This document shows, piece after piece, positions 43,513 through 46,185 of a stretch of 46,185 nt of DNA; the stretch's first letter is position 1, and every line of letters begins with the position of its first letter. The notes below the pieces were generated by a model. That model was given only the letters and a program-made list of their open reading frames with translations. It did no database searches and was not told where the DNA came from. The translations under genes and the position numbers were made by a program. Source of the DNA: a virus. The stretch lies in IMG/VR virus record IMGVR_UViG_3300044547_000416, positions 1-46,185 of that record; one strand, written 5' to 3'.

Positions 43513-45294
43513 ATGGCAGAACAAGAATTAGATGATAGTAAAAGTTTTTTTGGTAGACTAAAGAAATTATTCTCAACAAATGCTATTGTTACCGTTGACA
43601 AAAATGGTAAGCGTAGAGTTGTTGATACGGATGAGAAGCAAATGAGTACAAACTTTGTAAATCTTAGAGATAGATATACAAAATTACAAAGGTCATATTA
43701 CGAAACCAATCAGGGTGCACAATCAATGGCATACCATCAGGTTCGTAGAGAATTATTCAGAGATTATGATGCTATGGATAATGACCCAATTATAGCATCT
43801 GCATTAGATATCTATTCAGATGAATCCACAACAAAGAATGAATATGGTGATATATTAGCAATTAAATCATCAAACGAAAATGTAAGTGCAATATTACATA
43901 ACCTATTTTATGATATTATAAACATAGAATTTAACCTTTGGCCTTGGACAAGAAACTTGGTAAAATATGGTGACTTCTTTTTAGCATTAGAAATGGCAGA
44001 AGGTAAGGGTATTATTAATGTAACTCCATACTCTGTATATAATACGGAAAGATTGGAAGGTACTGACCCAATGAATCAAAACTATGTTAAATTTAAAGTT
44101 GAATTAGATAGATTTGGTAAAAAGGAATATGAGAACTATGAAATGGCTCACTTTCGTTTACTTTCAGATACAAACTTCCTTCCATATGGTAAGGCTATGA
44201 TTGAAAATGGTCGTAGAGTTTGGAAACAATTACAATTAATGGAAGATGCGATGTTAATTCATCGTATTATGAGAGCTCCTGAAAAAAGAATATTTAAAAT
44301 TGATATTGGTAACATCAACCCTAATGAAGTTGATAACTATATGCAAAGGATTATTAACAAAATGAAGAAAACTCCATTTGTTGATACTAATACAGGAGAT
44401 TATAATTTAAAATACAATATTCAAAACCTTACGGAAGATTTTTTCTTACCTGTTAGAGGTGGAGATAGTGGTACTTCAATTGACAACCTATCTGGATTAG
44501 AATATTCAGCAGTTGAGGATATTGATTACTTAAAAGCTAAATTATTTGCAGCACTTAAAATACCTAAAGCATTTTTGGGATATGAGGAAGATGTAAATGG
44601 TAAAGCAACTTTAGCAGCACAGGATGTTCGTTTTGCTAGAACTATTGAAAGAATTCAAAGAACAATCGTTAGTGAATTATATAAGATTGCAATCGTTCAC
44701 TTAGCGGGACAGGGTATTGATGATTCAGAAATGACAAATTTCCAACTTACTTTAACTAACGCTTCTACAATATATGAGCAAGAGAAAGTAAATCTTTGGA
44801 GTGAGAAGGTTAGATTAGCAACTGATATGAAATCCTTAAATATGTTATCTACCGATTGGGTTTACCATAATGTGTTTGGTATGAGTGAGGATGAGATGGA
44901 TATGGAGAGAGCTAAGATGGTATTAGACCTTAAAGATAGATTCCGTTATAACTCAATTGAACAACAAGGACAAGACCCAGCAAATCCACCACAACAACAA
45001 AATGTGGAGGAGGAGATTGAAAAAATGAAGCAAGAGATTGTAGATAATAAAGGTGGTAGACCAAGAGAGGGAAATACTTACGGAAAAGATAAACATCCAT
45101 TAGGTAGAGACCCATTGGGTAACAAAGAAAACGAATCTCCTAGAAAGAGAGAAACTAGAACTAACGAATCGAATAAGAAACTAGCACAAGAATATATAAA
45201 CGGAATTTCAGCAAAAAAGAGGATTTTAAGTGAAAAAACACAAAAAACTGACCTTTTGGATGAAAATAATCTGTTAGATGACAGTAAATTTTAA
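43513..45294 (+). CDS. 20: Portal protein (gp20-like)
   Basis: The 593 residues fit T4-type portals in length and sequence pattern: an N-terminal RDRYTKLQRSYYETNQGA stretch, then DPIIASALDIYSDEST, FNLWPWTRNLVKYGDFF, RLLSDTNFLPYGKAMIENGR, AMLIHRIMRAPEKRIFKIDIG and the AALKIPKAFLGYEEDVNG segment of the crown/wing. The C-terminus is charged and flexible, with EEEIEKMKQE and KRETRTNESNKK. The portal forms the dodecameric vertex ring on which the head and the packaging motor assemble. In T4 it nucleates head assembly with the core proteins gp67, gp68 and gp22; the next gene may have such a role. Confidence 0.93.
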   Translation: MAEQELDDSKSFFGRLKKLFSTNAIVTVDKNGKRRVVDTDEKQMSTNFVNLRDRYTKLQRSYYETNQGAQSMAYHQVRRELFRDYDAMDNDPIIASALDIYSDESTTKNEYGDILAIKSSNENVSAILHNLFYDIINIEFNLWPWTRNLVKYGDFFLALEMAEGKGIINVTPYSVYNTERLEGTDPMNQNYVKFKVELDRFGKKEYENYEMAHFRLLSDTNFLPYGKAMIENGRRVWKQLQLMEDAMLIHRIMRAPEKRIFKIDIGNINPNEVDNYMQRIINKMKKTPFVDTNTGDYNLKYNIQNLTEDFFLPVRGGDSGTSIDNLSGLEYSAVEDIDYLKAKLFAALKIPKAFLGYEEDVNGKATLAAQDVRFARTIERIQRTIVSELYKIAIVHLAGQGIDDSEMTNFQLTLTNASTIYEQEKVNLWSEKVRLATDMKSLNMLSTDWVYHNVFGMSEDEMDMERAKMVLDLKDRFRYNSIEQQGQDPANPPQQQNVEEEIEKMKQEIVDNKGGRPREGNTYGKDKHPLGRDPLGNKENESPRKRETRTNESNKKLAQEYINGISAKKRILSEKTQKTDLLDENNLLDDSKF

Positions 45295-45311
45295 CAAACA
45301 TTAAAAAGTTT

Positions 45312-45320
45312 ATATTTATA
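45312..45320 (+). promoter_or_regulatory. Candidate late promoter box ATATTTATA
   Basis: Exact ATATTTATA, 41 bases before the ATG at 45362, the greatest distance among the 13 sites. Confidence 0.5.
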
Positions 45321-45361
45321 TGTGTTAGTTTATGTACATAGGTTAAATTATAGGGAAATAA

Positions 45362-46185
45362 ATGAAAAAAATAAAACATTCTAAGGTTAAGAATACCGGA
45401 GTGTTATTTGAGCTTTTAGTAAGACAAATAACATTAGAGGTACTTAATGGTGATAAGACTGAGAACGCAAAACATATAGTAAAAGAATTCTTTGCTGCAG
45501 GTACTGAATTAAATAAAGAATTACGTCTTTATGATTTACTATTAAAAGAAAAATACAATTCAGAATCAAAAGCTGAAATGTTTGTTGAAACTGTATCTCA
45601 AGCACATTCAAAATTAAATGGTATAAAGCTATCTAAAGAAAAATACAATCTTATTAAAGAAATTAATTCAAAATTTGAATTAGAGCAATTTTTAACATCT
45701 CCTATAACTAACTATAAAGTATTAGCATCAATATATAAAGTGTTTGAATCTAAGAAATCTGAAAACTACGATATTAAAGATGTATTTAATTCTAAGATTA
45801 CATTAATTGAGAACATTATCTCTAGACCTCCTCTAAACAAAACAATTGAGGTATCCGATAGTACAAAACTAATAGAAACCTATAAACAACAAGATAAAGA
45901 CCTAAGATTATTAACCTATAAGATTCTTGTTGAGACTTTCAATAAAAAATACACAAATTTAGATGAAAAACAAAAGGGCTTGTTAAAAGAGTATATTAAT
46001 AACATGTCTAATACATCTAAATTTAAAGATTATTTAGCAGTAGAACTTCCACAAATTGTGAAAGAATTAAAAACAATTAAATCTAAAATATCAGATAAAG
46101 TAACTACAATTAAATTGTCAGAAACTATTTCTGTTTTAGAAAAAATGAAAATTGGTAAAACTGTATCTGATAATAATGTTTCATC
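45362..46185 (+). CDS. Protein after the portal, 3' end cut by window edge
   Basis: The frame is open from ATG 45362 to the right edge (274 codons and two bases). It starts MKKIKHSKVKNTGVLFELLVR and is strongly helical, rich in Lys, Glu, Leu and Ile, with no membrane segment. In T4 the genes after the portal encode prohead core proteins and the protease gp21; a helical, charged protein would suit a core/scaffold role. I associate the KNTGVLFELLVRQIT pattern with proteins next to portals in distant T4-like phages, but cannot name a function. The start codon follows the box at 45312; no other ATG precedes it in frame after the portal stop. Confidence 0.7.
   Translation, partial: MKKIKHSKVKNTGVLFELLVRQITLEVLNGDKTENAKHIVKEFFAAGTELNKELRLYDLLLKEKYNSESKAEMFVETVSQAHSKLNGIKLSKEKYNLIKEINSKFELEQFLTSPITNYKVLASIYKVFESKKSENYDIKDVFNSKITLIENIISRPPLNKTIEVSDSTKLIETYKQQDKDLRLLTYKILVETFNKKYTNLDEKQKGLLKEYINNMSNTSKFKDYLAVELPQIVKELKTIKSKISDKVTTIKLSETISVLEKMKIGKTVSDNNVS

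Overview
The window is a densely packed piece of a tailed-phage genome related to T4 (myovirus, 'far-T4' type). Large terminase (gp17-like), portal (gp20-like), baseplate wedge proteins (gp25- and gp6-like) and a gp5-like hub/spike protein are recognisable. The host is most likely a member of the Bacteroidota. The sequence is very AT-rich, almost no start codon has a Shine-Dalgarno sequence, leaders are A/T-rich, and two promoters match the Bacteroidota TTTG / TAnnTTTG consensus with a 20-base spacer. All genes read left to right except one 57-residue regulator-like gene on the minus strand. No tRNA, rRNA, CRISPR array, insertion sequence or attachment site was seen. Gaps between genes are short; the longest (about 250 bases after the SbcCD gene) holds the minus-strand gene, a terminator, a direct repeat and a promoter motif.

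Layout. (1) 1-3848: a low-complexity, beta-barrel-like protein cut by the left edge, a membrane-anchored protein, three small unknown proteins and an Ntn-type amidohydrolase. (2) 3905-9891: baseplate hub/spike, a tail-associated M15 peptidase, gp25 and gp6. (3) 9891-21587: large structural proteins of the baseplate/tail periphery, including a 1673-residue protein with PEGA-like and LamG-like parts and a pair of paralogues, with a strong terminator at 20304-20327. (4) 21588-26332: SegE-like GIY-YIG nuclease, a small unknown gene, DnaG-type primase and a single-chain Mre11-Rad50 (gp47-gp46) fusion. (5) 26322-26495, minus strand: ribbon-helix-helix protein. (6) 26586-34530: a 2519-residue tail fibre with an internal Hint (intein-like) domain, then a tail-fibre-assembly-type chaperone. 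(7) 34584-38701: a glycosylation cassette (GT4-methyltransferase-GT25 trifunctional enzyme plus an autotransporter-heptosyltransferase-like enzyme) bracketed by two paralogous coiled-coil genes. (8) 38738-41116: nucleotidyltransferase-ligase fusion. (9) 41168-46185: zinc-motif protein (small-terminase candidate), large terminase, portal and an incomplete gene running off the right edge.

Regulation appears to be in two classes. A motif ATATTTATA (or a one-base variant) lies 3-41 bases before 13 start codons, almost all of virion or packaging genes, with no -33 element: a candidate late promoter. It is the reverse complement of the T4 late box TATAAATA. Two host-type promoters instead precede the primase/SbcCD genes and the glycosylation genes, which suggests early or middle expression.

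The most unusual items are the Hint domain with Ser at its start and Pro after its final Asn, the Mre11-Rad50 fusion, the glycosylation cassette between duplicated coiled-coil genes, the nucleotidyltransferase-ligase fusion and Ntn hydrolase carrying possible prohead-protease (LxE) sites, and the terminator encoded opposite the minus-strand regulator gene. All functional statements come from reading motifs by eye; no database search was run.
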